Source: an uncultured Bacteroides sp.
GTDB taxonomy: Bacteria > Bacteroidota > Bacteroidia > Bacteroidales > UBA932
Length of the DNA stretch: 64,000 nucleotides
Direction of reading: 5' to 3'
NCBI GenBank assembly: GCA_900546925.1
Contig: UREV01000005.1
Span: 1-64,000 of the forward strand
Notes under the pieces: model-generated
Seen by the model: only the letters and a program-made list of their open reading frames with translations
What the model was told of the DNA's origin: nothing
Database searches by the model: none
Made by a program: the position numbers and the translations under genes
Shown here: one piece after another, positions 42,278 to 51,043 of the stretch
Position numbering within the stretch: position 1 is the stretch's first letter
Layout of the letters: every line of letters starts with the position of its first letter

Positions 42278-43798
42278 ATGTATAAGAAACTAATCCTTAC
42301 AGCAGCATTGACCGCTGCCACAGTCTCAGCATTCGCGGGAGGCTATGTGACTAATACGAACCAGAACGTGGCATTCCTCAGAAACCCTGCACAGAACGCT
42401 GTCATCGGCGTACAGGGCGCATATTTCAACCCTGCCGGCGCGGCATTCATGAACAACGGCTGGCACCTCGCATTAGACGTGCAGACCGTAGTACAGAGAA
42501 GATATACCACCTCCACCTACGAACCACTCAAATACGGCATTGACAATAACGGTAAAGGTTATAAGAAGTACACCGGCAAGACTTTCGTGCCTGCACTTCC
42601 CCACCTCGACCTCGTATATAAGCACAACAATTGGTTCGGCTCTTTCCATTTCGGAGTAGTTTCCGGAGGCGGAAAAGCCAAATATGACCAGGGACTCGGC
42701 TCATTCGAAGCACCGGTAGCGATGATCCCGGCATTGGTCAACACCCTCGCAGGATCCACAGTAGTAACAGGTTACGACGCGGACATCCATCTCGTGGGCG
42801 AGCAGTACAACTTCGCGGGACAGTTGAACTTCGGTTACAAAATCAGCAAGAACTGGAGCGTTGCAGCAGGCTTGAGACTCAACTATATATCCAATTACTA
42901 CGACGGCAGTCTGAAAAACATCCAGCTCCAGTACGGCGGAAACATGCTTCCTGCAGCCCAGGTGCTCAGCGGCGTCATTTCCCAGCTGACAGGAGGAATG
43001 GTCGCTCCTGAGGTCATTGCCCCTATCGCAGGCGGACTCGTAAGCGACAAGAGACTCGACGCTCACCAGAAGGACATCGCTTACACCCCTATCATTTCAG
43101 TGGACTTCAAGACCGGAAAGTTCAATTTCTCAGCACGTTACGAGTTCAACACTAAGGTACGTCTGGAGAATGATACGAAGGACAACAGCACTGGAATTTC
43201 TCAGTTCGATGATGACAAGACCATCGCGGCAGACATCCCAGCTAACCTTAACATCGGTGCACAGTACTCCATCAAGCCTAACTTCCGTATCTCTCTCGGT
43301 GCGAACTACTACTTCGACAAGCAGTCCAAGCAGTATAACAACGAGACAGGCAAGAACGACAAGCAGAACTACCTGAAACACAACTCATTCGAAATCCTCG
43401 GAGGTCTCGAGTACGATGTCTGCAAATGGGCTACCCTCAGTATCGGTGCGAACAGCAGCACCTTCGGATTCGGCAACGACGCGAAGTACATTTCCGATAT
43501 GAGTTACTCAACCAGCTCAGTATCAGGCGGTCTCGGTGCACAGTTCCACGTTACCGATAAGATCAATATCGATCTCGGTATTTACAAGACGTTCTTCATG
43601 CACTTCACCAAGGAGCAGGCTGATTACGGCGGAAACGGCGCACTCATCTACAACAAACTCGCTCCTGTACTTTCAAAACTTCCTATCGATCCGTCTATCG
43701 CACAGAAGTTGACTCCTGAGAATCTGGCGATTACAGGTAAGGACGAGTTCTTCAGAACCAGTATCGTCGCCGGCGTAGGTGTTTCATTTGCATTCTAG
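42278..43798 (+). CDS. FadL/OmpP1 family outer-membrane transporter
   Basis: 506 residues, signal peptide ending SAFAG near 21, then the FadL hatch region (GGYVTNTNQNVAFLRNPAQNA) and the conserved YFNPAGAAFM. The rest is alternating hydrophobic beta strands ending GVGVSFAF with C-terminal Phe. FadL-type channels let hydrophobic compounds such as long-chain fatty acids enter through a lateral opening. It is monocistronic, after a terminator and before a converging lpd gene. Confidence 0.92.
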   Translation: MYKKLILTAALTAATVSAFAGGYVTNTNQNVAFLRNPAQNAVIGVQGAYFNPAGAAFMNNGWHLALDVQTVVQRRYTTSTYEPLKYGIDNNGKGYKKYTGKTFVPALPHLDLVYKHNNWFGSFHFGVVSGGGKAKYDQGLGSFEAPVAMIPALVNTLAGSTVVTGYDADIHLVGEQYNFAGQLNFGYKISKNWSVAAGLRLNYISNYYDGSLKNIQLQYGGNMLPAAQVLSGVISQLTGGMVAPEVIAPIAGGLVSDKRLDAHQKDIAYTPIISVDFKTGKFNFSARYEFNTKVRLENDTKDNSTGISQFDDDKTIAADIPANLNIGAQYSIKPNFRISLGANYYFDKQSKQYNNETGKNDKQNYLKHNSFEILGGLEYDVCKWATLSIGANSSTFGFGNDAKYISDMSYSTSSVSGGLGAQFHVTDKINIDLGIYKTFFMHFTKEQADYGGNGALIYNKLAPVLSKLPIDPSIAQKLTPENLAITGKDEFFRTSIVAGVGVSFAF

Positions 43799-43928
43799 TT
43801 ACGACAGAGTCATCGAACGCGGGCAGAGTAAGCAGGTTCAGCGCCCCGATGGAGGAGCCGACCAACGCAAGATAAGCGAGCGCATGAGGCGCAAGTCCAA
43901 CGCCCGCAAAGAACCGACAAATAGACGA

Positions 43929-43964
43929 AAAGCCGTGAGCATCCACAAGATAGCTCACGGCTTT
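43929..43964. terminator. Terminator between fadL-like gene and lpd
   Basis: Perfect 12-base stem AAAGCCGTGAGC/GCTCACGGCTTT between the convergent genes, 18 bases beyond the lpd stop. Both flanks are only moderately T-rich, so it is probably bidirectional. The stretch 43799-43928 is GC-rich with small inverted repeats (for example 43880-43883 with 43889-43892) and no convincing gene. Confidence 0.6.
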
Positions 43965-43982
43965 AACTATATATGAAATTCT

Positions 43983-45407
43983 TTATGCCTGCCTTGCAGC
44001 CGTCAAAAGAACCTCTGACAATGTCGGATGTGCATGGATAATAGTCCTCAGCTCCTCCACAGTGGCCTGCCTGTTCATCAGAGCAGCGATCTCCTGTACG
44101 ATATCCGCTGAATGAGCACCGAACATGTGGCAACCGAGAATCTGTCCAGGTTTGAACTGTCCGCCCTCGCCTGCAACCACAATCTTGCAATATCCGTCAG
44201 GCTCGTCCATACTGAGCGCCTTACCGTTCGCGCGGAAGAAAGACTTCAGGCAGCGCGCAGGAATTCCCTCCGCCTTGCACTCGTCCTCCGTCTTGCCGAC
44301 CACCGCAGCCTCAGGAGAAGTAAATACCGCAGCCGGAACGATGTTCAGGTCAATGCCGTCGTTTATCGGACACTCGACATTCTCGCCGGCCATTTCAGCC
44401 ACGATAGTGTTCAATGCCCTTTCGCCCTCGAATGTAGCCACGTGGGCAAGCATCATACCGCCACGGATATCACCGATAGCGAAAATGTGAGGAATATTGG
44501 TCCTCATGTTCGCGTCAGTAACGATACCCTTAGGAGTGAACTCAAGTCCGATTTCTGAGAGGTTCAACGAAGCGATATTAGGTCTGCGGCCCACAGCCAT
44601 AAGAACCTTGTCAGCAACGACTTCCACTTCCTTGTCTTTCTTTATATACTTGACTGTCAGTTCTTCACCATTACGAGAAATGCTCTGTACCTGGGCTGAT
44701 GTCTCGATGGCGATACCACGTTTACCAAGTGACTGTTTAAGCCTCTTGGCCATATCGGTATCGAATCTCGGCAGAATATCTTTACAATACTCGAGCACAC
44801 TCACTTCCGAGCCGAAACTGCGGAAAATGGAAGCGAACTCCAGTCCGATTACACCTGCACCGATAACGCAAAGACGCTTAGGAACTTCTTTCAGAGACAA
44901 TATCTCTCTGGAAGTAAGGACACCTTCCGCATCGTTTCCAGGGATAGGCAAAGATGCTGACACTGATCCTGTTGCGATCATGATATAATCCGAAGAGACA
45001 GTCGTTTCCTCGCCCTCAGGAGATGTAACCTTCACGGTATGGGCATCCACGAAAGAAGCCTTGCCTATATAAAGGTGAATCAGCTTGTTCTTAAGGAGGA
45101 ACTCGATTCCGCCACGGAGCTGTGCCAGAACTTCATCCTTACGCTCGACAGCCTTCGCCATATCGAACTTCACTTCAGGATTCTCCCCAGTCTGTCCTTC
45201 GAAAGATACGCCGAAAGCAGATGCCTTGCGCATATCCTCGATAACCTCTGCATTGCGGCAAAGTGACTTGGTAGGAATACATCCCTCGTTGAGACATGTT
45301 CCGCCTACAGGTCCGTCTGAAATGATATTTACTTCGATTCCTTTGGCCGCAGCGGCCGTAGCGGTTTCATAACCGCCCGGTCCTGCGCCTATAATAGTCA
45401 ATGTCAT
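43983..45407 (-). CDS. lpdA: Dihydrolipoamide dehydrogenase (glycine cleavage L protein)
   Basis: 474 residues from MTLTIIGAGPGGYETATAAA. The redox-active disulfide is Cys38/Cys43 in GGTCLNEGCIPTKS. The NAD-binding GAGVIGLEFAS and the C-terminal dimer-interface His in HAHPTLSE are present. It reoxidises the dihydrolipoyl arm of GcvH with NAD. It starts one base after the gcvPB stop and closes the lplA-gcv operon, so it is probably dedicated to glycine cleavage; no 2-oxoacid dehydrogenase genes are nearby. Confidence 0.95.
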   Translation of the reverse strand: MTLTIIGAGPGGYETATAAAAKGIEVNIISDGPVGGTCLNEGCIPTKSLCRNAEVIEDMRKASAFGVSFEGQTGENPEVKFDMAKAVERKDEVLAQLRGGIEFLLKNKLIHLYIGKASFVDAHTVKVTSPEGEETTVSSDYIMIATGSVSASLPIPGNDAEGVLTSREILSLKEVPKRLCVIGAGVIGLEFASIFRSFGSEVSVLEYCKDILPRFDTDMAKRLKQSLGKRGIAIETSAQVQSISRNGEELTVKYIKKDKEVEVVADKVLMAVGRRPNIASLNLSEIGLEFTPKGIVTDANMRTNIPHIFAIGDIRGGMMLAHVATFEGERALNTIVAEMAGENVECPINDGIDLNIVPAAVFTSPEAAVVGKTEDECKAEGIPARCLKSFFRANGKALSMDEPDGYCKIVVAGEGGQFKPGQILGCHMFGAHSADIVQEIAALMNRQATVEELRTIIHAHPTLSEVLLTAARQA

Positions 45408-45408
45408 A

Positions 45409-46884
45409 TTATGCGTCTCCGTATTTGAGTATCGGTTGTCTTGCAGCACGAGTCTCATCAGGACGTGAAATCGGTGTGTTGTGCGGAGCACCCTTCAAGA
45501 TAGCAGGATCCTCAGCAGCCTCAGCAGCGATCTTTCTCATAACGTCGATGAATGCGTCTATAGTCTCCTTCGATTCTGTCTCAGTAGGCTCGATCATGAT
45601 AGCCTGATGGAACAGGAGCGGGAAGTAGATGGTAGGTGCATGGAAGCCGAAGTCGAGAAGTCTCTTGGCTACATCCAATGTAGTTGCGCCATGTCCGTCT
45701 TCTGTCTTGGAAGCTCCGTCATCGATAAGACCGTCGAATACGAACTCGTGTTTGCAGATGCTTGGAATAGGAAGTTTGTAGCAATCCTTCAGGCACTCCT
45801 TGATGTAGTTTGCGGACATTGTCGCGAAACGGCCTGCGAGAAGCAGATTCTGTTTGCCGAGCATAAGTATATATGCATAAGCACGCAAAATGACACCGAA
45901 GTTGCCCATAAATGCTGACACCTGGCCTGCTGACTCAGGATTCTCGGCAGCATTGACAATATGGAACTTGCCATTTTCCTTAACGACATGAGGAGTAGGC
46001 AGATACTTCACGAGGTGAGCTGCAACTCCTACAGGGCCTGAACCTGGACCGCCGCCGCCGTGAGGGGTAGAGAAGGTCTTGTGGAGGTTCAAGTGCATGA
46101 TATCGAATCCCATGTCACCCGGACGGACGGCACCGAGAAGCGGGTTCATATTCGCTCCGTCATAATAGAGGAGACCGCCGCAAGCGTGTACACGTTCTGC
46201 AATCTCTGCGATTTCTTTCTCGAAGAGACCGAGGGTGTTAGGGTTGGTCATCATGATACCTGCGATATCGTCACCGAGAAGCGGAATAAGGTCAGCCACG
46301 TCTACAAGGCCGTTTTCCTTGGATTTGACGACTACGATATCAAGTCCGCAGACTGCAGCGCTGGCAGGGTTTGTACCGTGCGCACTGTCAGGAACGATAA
46401 CCTTGGTACGTTTGGTATCGCCTCTGAGAAGGTGATACTGACGCATGATCATAAGGCCGGTAAGTTCTCCGTGAGCACCTGCACATGGGTTGAATGTAAA
46501 TCCTGCCATACCTGTGATGGAAGCCAGAGATTTTTCCATGTTCCAGTATACTTCCAATGCTCCCTGCACGGTAGATTCCGGCTGGAGCGGATGGAGACCG
46601 AGGAAGCCAGGCATTGCTGCCACTTCTTCATTGACCTTAGGATTATACTTCATCGTACAGCTGCCGAGAGGATAAAATCCGGTATCGACACCGAAGTTCA
46701 TCTGCGACAGATTCGTATAATGGCGTACTACATCCACTTCACTTACCTCAGGCAGAGCAAGTTCCGCCTTGCGTGCAAGAGTCTGGGGAACAGCAGGAGC
46801 CGCTCCGAAAACATTCTCAGGAAGCGAATAGCCTGAACGTCCCGGCTTGGAGAGTTCGAATATAAGTTTATCGTAATATTTCAT
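45409..46884 (-). CDS. gcvPB: Glycine dehydrogenase (decarboxylating) subunit 2
   Basis: 491 residues, the C-terminal half of P-protein as a separate subunit. The PLP lysine is in HLNLHKTFSTPHGGGGPG near residue 270; GVDTGFYPLGSCTMKYNP and DSAHGTNPASA are conserved signatures. With GcvPA it decarboxylates glycine and passes the aminomethyl group to lipoyl-GcvH. It starts 2 bases after gcvPA ends. Confidence 0.97.
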   Translation of the reverse strand: MKYYDKLIFELSKPGRSGYSLPENVFGAAPAVPQTLARKAELALPEVSEVDVVRHYTNLSQMNFGVDTGFYPLGSCTMKYNPKVNEEVAAMPGFLGLHPLQPESTVQGALEVYWNMEKSLASITGMAGFTFNPCAGAHGELTGLMIMRQYHLLRGDTKRTKVIVPDSAHGTNPASAAVCGLDIVVVKSKENGLVDVADLIPLLGDDIAGIMMTNPNTLGLFEKEIAEIAERVHACGGLLYYDGANMNPLLGAVRPGDMGFDIMHLNLHKTFSTPHGGGGPGSGPVGVAAHLVKYLPTPHVVKENGKFHIVNAAENPESAGQVSAFMGNFGVILRAYAYILMLGKQNLLLAGRFATMSANYIKECLKDCYKLPIPSICKHEFVFDGLIDDGASKTEDGHGATTLDVAKRLLDFGFHAPTIYFPLLFHQAIMIEPTETESKETIDAFIDVMRKIAAEAAEDPAILKGAPHNTPISRPDETRAARQPILKYGDA

Positions 46885-46886
46885 AG

Positions 46887-48212
46887 CTATGCCTCCTTAA
46901 CTGCTTCAATAAGTGAATCGATTTCCTCTTTCGTACGTTTCTCAGTCACGCAGAATGTCACATATCCTTCCTCAGTAGCGAGTGCTCCGAAGAATCCTGC
47001 ATCCTGAAGTTTCTGCTGAAGTTTCTCCACTGGGATGAGCGGTTTCAGGACAAACTCTTTCAGGAACGGTGTCGTGAATACTTCCTCGAACTTGCCTGTT
47101 TCGATGAGTCTGTCATGCAGATAATGTGCGCCTGCTGATGAGAGTTCATTCACTTTACGGAGTCCTTCTGCACCCATAAGTGACATATATACAGTAACAT
47201 AGAGTGCCATAAGGCTCTGGTTTGAGCAAATGTTGCTGGTAGCCTTCTCACGGCGGATATGCTGCTCGCGAGCCTGCAATGTCAGTACGAAGCAACGTCT
47301 TCCCTGAGCATCCTCAGTCTGACCTACGATACGTCCCGGCATCTTGCGGACATAATCCTTGCGGCAAGCCATGAAGCCCACGTAAGGACCGCCGTAGCAA
47401 AGAGGAATTCCGAGGCTCTGGCCGTCGCCCACCGCGATGTCGAAGTCCCACTCGCCCGGAGTCTTTACCACTGCCAATGCTGACGGGTCGCAATACTCGA
47501 CTACGAGTGCTTTCGCCTCGTGAACTGCTTCCGCGAAGCCAGTGAAATCTTCGATGATACCGTATCGGTTCAATGCCGGTACTATGATTCCAGCCACATC
47601 ACCTGTCTGGAGTTCCTGTTTCAGGGATTCCAAAGAGGTCTGACCGTTCTCAGCCTTGATAGAACCGAGTTCGATTCCGTGGAATTTCGCATATGTGGCA
47701 ACAACCCTGCGCACGTTAGGAAGAAGGGTGTCTGAAAGGAGCACGCGATTTTTCTTCTTGGTGCTGGCCACTGCCATCTTCATAGCCTCAGCTGCTGCTG
47801 TAGGGCCGTCATACATAGATGCGTTGGAGATATCCATTCCTGTCAATGCGCATATCATGCTCTGATATTCAAAGATATAGCGCAATGTTCCCTGAGAAAT
47901 CTCAGCCTGATATGGAGTATAGGCAGTAAAGAACTCTGAACGTGAACAGATATAAGGAATTACAGATGGTGTGTAGTGGTCATACGCGCCTGCGCCTGCG
48001 AACACTTTAAGTTTAATGTCCTTAGCGTCGAGGCCGGCGAAGAAGTCGCGGACCTGCTGCTCCGACATGGCATCAGGGAGATCGTACTCTCCCCTGTACA
48101 TGAATTTCTCCGGAACATCAGCATAGAGGTCATCCAATTTGGAGACCCCTATGCGTTCCAGCATAGATTTTATATCATCCTCAGTATGAGGAAAATATGC
48201 AAATGTTGACAT
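46887..48212 (-). CDS. gcvPA: Glycine dehydrogenase (decarboxylating) subunit 1
   Basis: 441 residues, the N-terminal half of P-protein. Signatures FAGAGAYDHYTPSVI, YTPYQAEISQGTLRYIFEYQS, ASMYDGPTAAAEA and QTEDAQGRRCFVLTLQAREQHIRREKAT-type region (read in parts) are present. It pairs with GcvPB to form the active P-protein. The split form is common in Bacteroidota and Firmicutes. It lies 24 bases after gcvH. Confidence 0.97.
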   Translation of the reverse strand: MSTFAYFPHTEDDIKSMLERIGVSKLDDLYADVPEKFMYRGEYDLPDAMSEQQVRDFFAGLDAKDIKLKVFAGAGAYDHYTPSVIPYICSRSEFFTAYTPYQAEISQGTLRYIFEYQSMICALTGMDISNASMYDGPTAAAEAMKMAVASTKKKNRVLLSDTLLPNVRRVVATYAKFHGIELGSIKAENGQTSLESLKQELQTGDVAGIIVPALNRYGIIEDFTGFAEAVHEAKALVVEYCDPSALAVVKTPGEWDFDIAVGDGQSLGIPLCYGGPYVGFMACRKDYVRKMPGRIVGQTEDAQGRRCFVLTLQAREQHIRREKATSNICSNQSLMALYVTVYMSLMGAEGLRKVNELSSAGAHYLHDRLIETGKFEEVFTTPFLKEFVLKPLIPVEKLQQKLQDAGFFGALATEEGYVTFCVTEKRTKEEIDSLIEAVKEA

Positions 48213-48236
48213 GTGGTTATCAGTTTTCAGTCTGAA

Positions 48237-48617
48237 CTATTTCTCTGTCATTGCCTTGTAAGCGGCAGCGTCCATAAGAGCGTCGAGCTCAGAAGGATCG
48301 CTCATCTTAACCTTAATGATCCAGTTCTCATATGGATCCTGGTTGATAAGCTCAGGAGCATCCTCGAGGGCAGCATTGTTCTCTACAACAGTTCCGCTGA
48401 CTGGGCAAACGAGGTCGCTGGAAGCCTTGACACTCTCAAGTGCGCCGAACTCCTCATCCTTGGAAACCTCATCGTCTACCTCCGGCATATCTACATAAGT
48501 GATGTCTCCCATCTCGCTCTGTGCGAAATCAGTAACGCCGACAGTAGCGATATCACCTTCAACTTTTACCCACTCGTGTGTCTCACTGTATTTGAGACCT
48601 TCAATTAATTTGCTCAT
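48237..48617 (-). CDS. gcvH: Glycine cleavage system H protein
   Basis: 126 residues. The lipoyl-accepting Lys64 lies in ALESVKASSDLV. It carries the aminomethyl group between P and T proteins and is lipoylated here probably by the ligase encoded at the head of the operon. Typical length and motif (YSETHEWVKVEGD near the N-terminus) argue for a true GcvH rather than a lipoate-binding protein of the sulfur-oxidising Hdr type. Confidence 0.97.
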   Translation of the reverse strand: MSKLIEGLKYSETHEWVKVEGDIATVGVTDFAQSEMGDITYVDMPEVDDEVSKDEEFGALESVKASSDLVCPVSGTVVENNAALEDAPELINQDPYENWIIKVKMSDPSELDALMDAAAYKAMTEK

Positions 48618-48640
48618 AATTTTTGTGTATTAATTTGTTA

Positions 48641-49741
48641 TTATTTTTTGTAATTAGTCTGATAGAAACGCTTCTTCACTACGATTCCAGGGAATACTTT
48701 CTTGCGGATGCGCACGTAAAGCGGTGTTCCGAGTTTGGAAACAGAAGTCTGTACCATAGCGAAGCAGATACTCTTGTCGAGAGAGATGGAATGATATCCG
48801 GTAGTAACGACGCCGACCTGTGTACCATCCTCAGATTCAACAGGATAAGAAGCACGTGGAATAGCCTTGTCTTCGATTTCGATACCTACGAGTTTCTTCG
48901 CAGTTCCTTCTTCTTTCTGCATGGCGAGAACATCTCTTCCGATAAATTCCTTGTCCAATTTGCAGAACATTCCGAGACCTGCCTCGATAGGAGTGATAGT
49001 CTCCGAAAGCTCGTCTCCGTAAAGTGGAAGACCAGCCTCGAAACGGAGGGTGTCACGGCAGCCGAGTCCGCAAGGTTTAACACCTGCCTCTATGAGTTTA
49101 TTCCAAATCTCCACGATATTCTCGTGAGTTGTATAAAGCTCGAACCCGTCCTCTCCGGTATAACCTGTACGGCTGACTACCATACGTTTACCGTTCCATT
49201 CTGCCTCATAATATGTATAGAAGGTGAGGTCTGCTGCAGGGGTAAGTCCGAGAACATCCAATACAGTTTTCTCTGCATCAGGACCCTGAACGGCGAGCTG
49301 TCCCCAACTGTCAGACTCGTTGACTACTTTAACGTCGAATTTTCTTGCCTGCTCTTCGATCCATGCGAAGTCCTTGTCTATATTGGCTGCGTTCACAACG
49401 AGAAGGAAATGCTCAGGCTCGAACTCTCTGTAAACGAGGAGATCATCTACGACACCACCGTCAGGATGGCACATCATACCATAAAGAACCTTACCCGGCT
49501 CGAAACCACGGATCTCATTGGTAAATATAAAGTTAACGAATGTCTCAGCATCTGGTCCACTGACGAAAATCTCACCCATGTGAGAAACGTCGAACATACC
49601 CACATTGTGGCGGACAGCGTTGTGCTCATCCACAATGTTCGTATACTGGATAGGCATATCGAATCCTGCAAAAGGACTCATTTTGGCGCCAAGTGCCACA
49701 TGACTGTCATGTAGACAGGTTACTTTAAGATTCTCTTCCAT
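48641..49741 (-). CDS. gcvT: Glycine cleavage system T protein (aminomethyltransferase)
   Basis: 366 residues. It releases ammonia from aminomethyl-lipoyl-GcvH and transfers the one-carbon unit to tetrahydrofolate. Signatures: MSPFAGFDMPIQY at the N-terminus, FDVSHMGEIFVSG, and SRTGYTGEDGFELY in the middle; the C-terminal barrel domain follows. Start at 49741, 12 bases after lplA. Confidence 0.97.
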   Translation of the reverse strand: MEENLKVTCLHDSHVALGAKMSPFAGFDMPIQYTNIVDEHNAVRHNVGMFDVSHMGEIFVSGPDAETFVNFIFTNEIRGFEPGKVLYGMMCHPDGGVVDDLLVYREFEPEHFLLVVNAANIDKDFAWIEEQARKFDVKVVNESDSWGQLAVQGPDAEKTVLDVLGLTPAADLTFYTYYEAEWNGKRMVVSRTGYTGEDGFELYTTHENIVEIWNKLIEAGVKPCGLGCRDTLRFEAGLPLYGDELSETITPIEAGLGMFCKLDKEFIGRDVLAMQKEEGTAKKLVGIEIEDKAIPRASYPVESEDGTQVGVVTTGYHSISLDKSICFAMVQTSVSKLGTPLYVRIRKKVFPGIVVKKRFYQTNYKK

Positions 49742-49753
49742 AGTTTTATTGTG

Positions 49754-50806
49754 TTATTTAATTTTTCCTGCTATAATTTCTGCCAATGCCTTTGTACTGA
49801 GGCCGACTACATATTCGGTAGCGTCGAAGCCTTCCAATGCCGCTTCTATCGCCTCCGAGTTATCTTCGACTTCAGCCAGCAAATGACCGAGTTTTTCATT
49901 CAATCCCTCTTTAAGCGGAAAGAAATCGCCTGAGATACAGCATTTTACAATCTTTCCACCATCCACGTCCAATTCAGCATTGATCTCACCCACCTCGGCA
50001 ATTTTCCCCTTGCGGCTGACCGCGAACGCGTGATTCCTGCCGCTGAGGAAGTCCGGATCCAGATACCCGGCTTCGATCGACTCGATCTCAGCAATTTGTT
50101 CAGGGGTCAGGTCAATGCTTACGATACCGTCTCCTGCCGCGTTGCCGCAGAAACGTTCCGCGATATATCTCTTGAAGTTGTCGATATCTGCCAATGCCTT
50201 GAATTCTTCTGAAGCCTCATAATGTTCTTTCAAGTTCGTAACATGCTGACGTACAGAAGATACGCCCTTACTCTTTATCTTTTCGCCTGACGGTGTAATC
50301 GCACGTTCGAGTTCATCGAAATCGGAGTCGAAAAGCATGGTTCCGTGGACGATACTTGACTTGGGTTTCAGGAAAAAGGCATTGCCGGAAACTTTCTTGC
50401 CGTCCACGAGAATGTCGTTTCTTCCTGATTTGACGGCATTTACGCCCGTATCTCTCAGATAGCCGGCAAGCAATTCCAGATATCTGTCGAATGTAGATTT
50501 AACGTCGGTAGTATCAGTGATATAAGAGAGCATGATGTTTCCCGAATCGGAATAGACGCATCCTCCCCCACTCTTTCTTCTATATAGTTGTATACCTTTT
50601 TCGCGACAATACGGCATATTGACTTCGGCTTCCATAACTTGGTTGCGTCCGAAGATAACTGTCGGCTTCACCTGCCACATAAAGAACGCGTCCTTATGCG
50701 GAACATCACCAAGAAGTTTGTCGAGATTACCTGCGACATATTCTTCCATAGCCAGATAAAAGACTAATCTTCTATCTCTGTTGTCAGGCAAATTAATATA
50801 AGTCAT
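49754..50806 (-). CDS. lplA: Lipoate-protein ligase A
   Basis: 350 residues from MTYINLPDNRDRRLVFYLAMEE. It attaches free lipoate, via lipoyl-AMP, to the acceptor lysine of GcvH. The conserved RRKSGGGCVYSDSGN motif, GKKVSGNAFFL lysine loop and HGTMLFDSD are present, followed by the C-terminal accessory domain. It is the first gene of the gcv operon, about 180 bases downstream of a good promoter with a terminator-like hairpin in the leader. The upstream 28 codons of open frame fall in that hairpin and are not conserved. Confidence 0.93.
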   Translation of the reverse strand: MTYINLPDNRDRRLVFYLAMEEYVAGNLDKLLGDVPHKDAFFMWQVKPTVIFGRNQVMEAEVNMPYCREKGIQLYRRKSGGGCVYSDSGNIMLSYITDTTDVKSTFDRYLELLAGYLRDTGVNAVKSGRNDILVDGKKVSGNAFFLKPKSSIVHGTMLFDSDFDELERAITPSGEKIKSKGVSSVRQHVTNLKEHYEASEEFKALADIDNFKRYIAERFCGNAAGDGIVSIDLTPEQIAEIESIEAGYLDPDFLSGRNHAFAVSRKGKIAEVGEINAELDVDGGKIVKCCISGDFFPLKEGLNEKLGHLLAEVEDNSEAIEAALEGFDATEYVVGLSTKALAEIIAGKIK

Positions 50807-50840
50807 CAGTTTAGGTAAATTATTAAGTTCAGTGATTTTC

Positions 50841-50895
50841 AAAAAAGTGGTGACGCGCGATGCAGCCGGCAACCAAACCGACTGCACCACGCGTC
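50841..50895 (-). terminator. Terminator-like hairpin in gcv operon leader
   Basis: On the minus strand, GACGCG/CGCGTC (50890-50895 with 50852-50857) and TGCAG/CTGCA (50882-50886 with 50861-50865) form a long hairpin, followed by ACCAC and six T (50846-50841). A competing stem, GTGGTG with CACCAC (50885-50890 with 50847-50852), overlaps it. It lies between the promoter and lplA, so it is either an attenuator or the terminator of the Hdr operon. Confidence 0.65.
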
Positions 50896-50991
50896 AAATA
50901 TCACACGACGTAACGGCAAACATACACCATGGCAGCTGCCGCCATCAACGTATATACTTTCATTTACTCAAAAATCATTGTATTTCGTTTT

Positions 50992-51022
50992 CAAATTTAC
51001 GAAAATTTACCAACAAAACAAA
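50992..51022 (-). promoter_or_regulatory. Promoter of lplA-gcv operon
   Basis: On the minus strand TTTG (51022-51019), 19 bases, then TAAATTTG (50999-50992): the full Bacteroidota promoter TTTG-N19-TAnnTTTG with exact spacing. Transcription would begin near 50985, giving an untranslated leader of about 180 bases before lplA. Confidence 0.75.
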
Positions 51023-51043
51023 TAATCTTTAAGAAAATGGGGA

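Noticed and set aside
43752..43958. 68-codon minus-strand frame with a hydrophobic stretch between fadL-like gene and lpd
   Set aside because: The sequence is a by-product of the GC-rich palindromic intergenic DNA; no start context or family resemblance.
50807..50990. Glycine riboswitch before lplA-gcv
   Set aside because: The conserved glycine aptamer core could not be found; only a terminator-like hairpin and a short open frame are visible.
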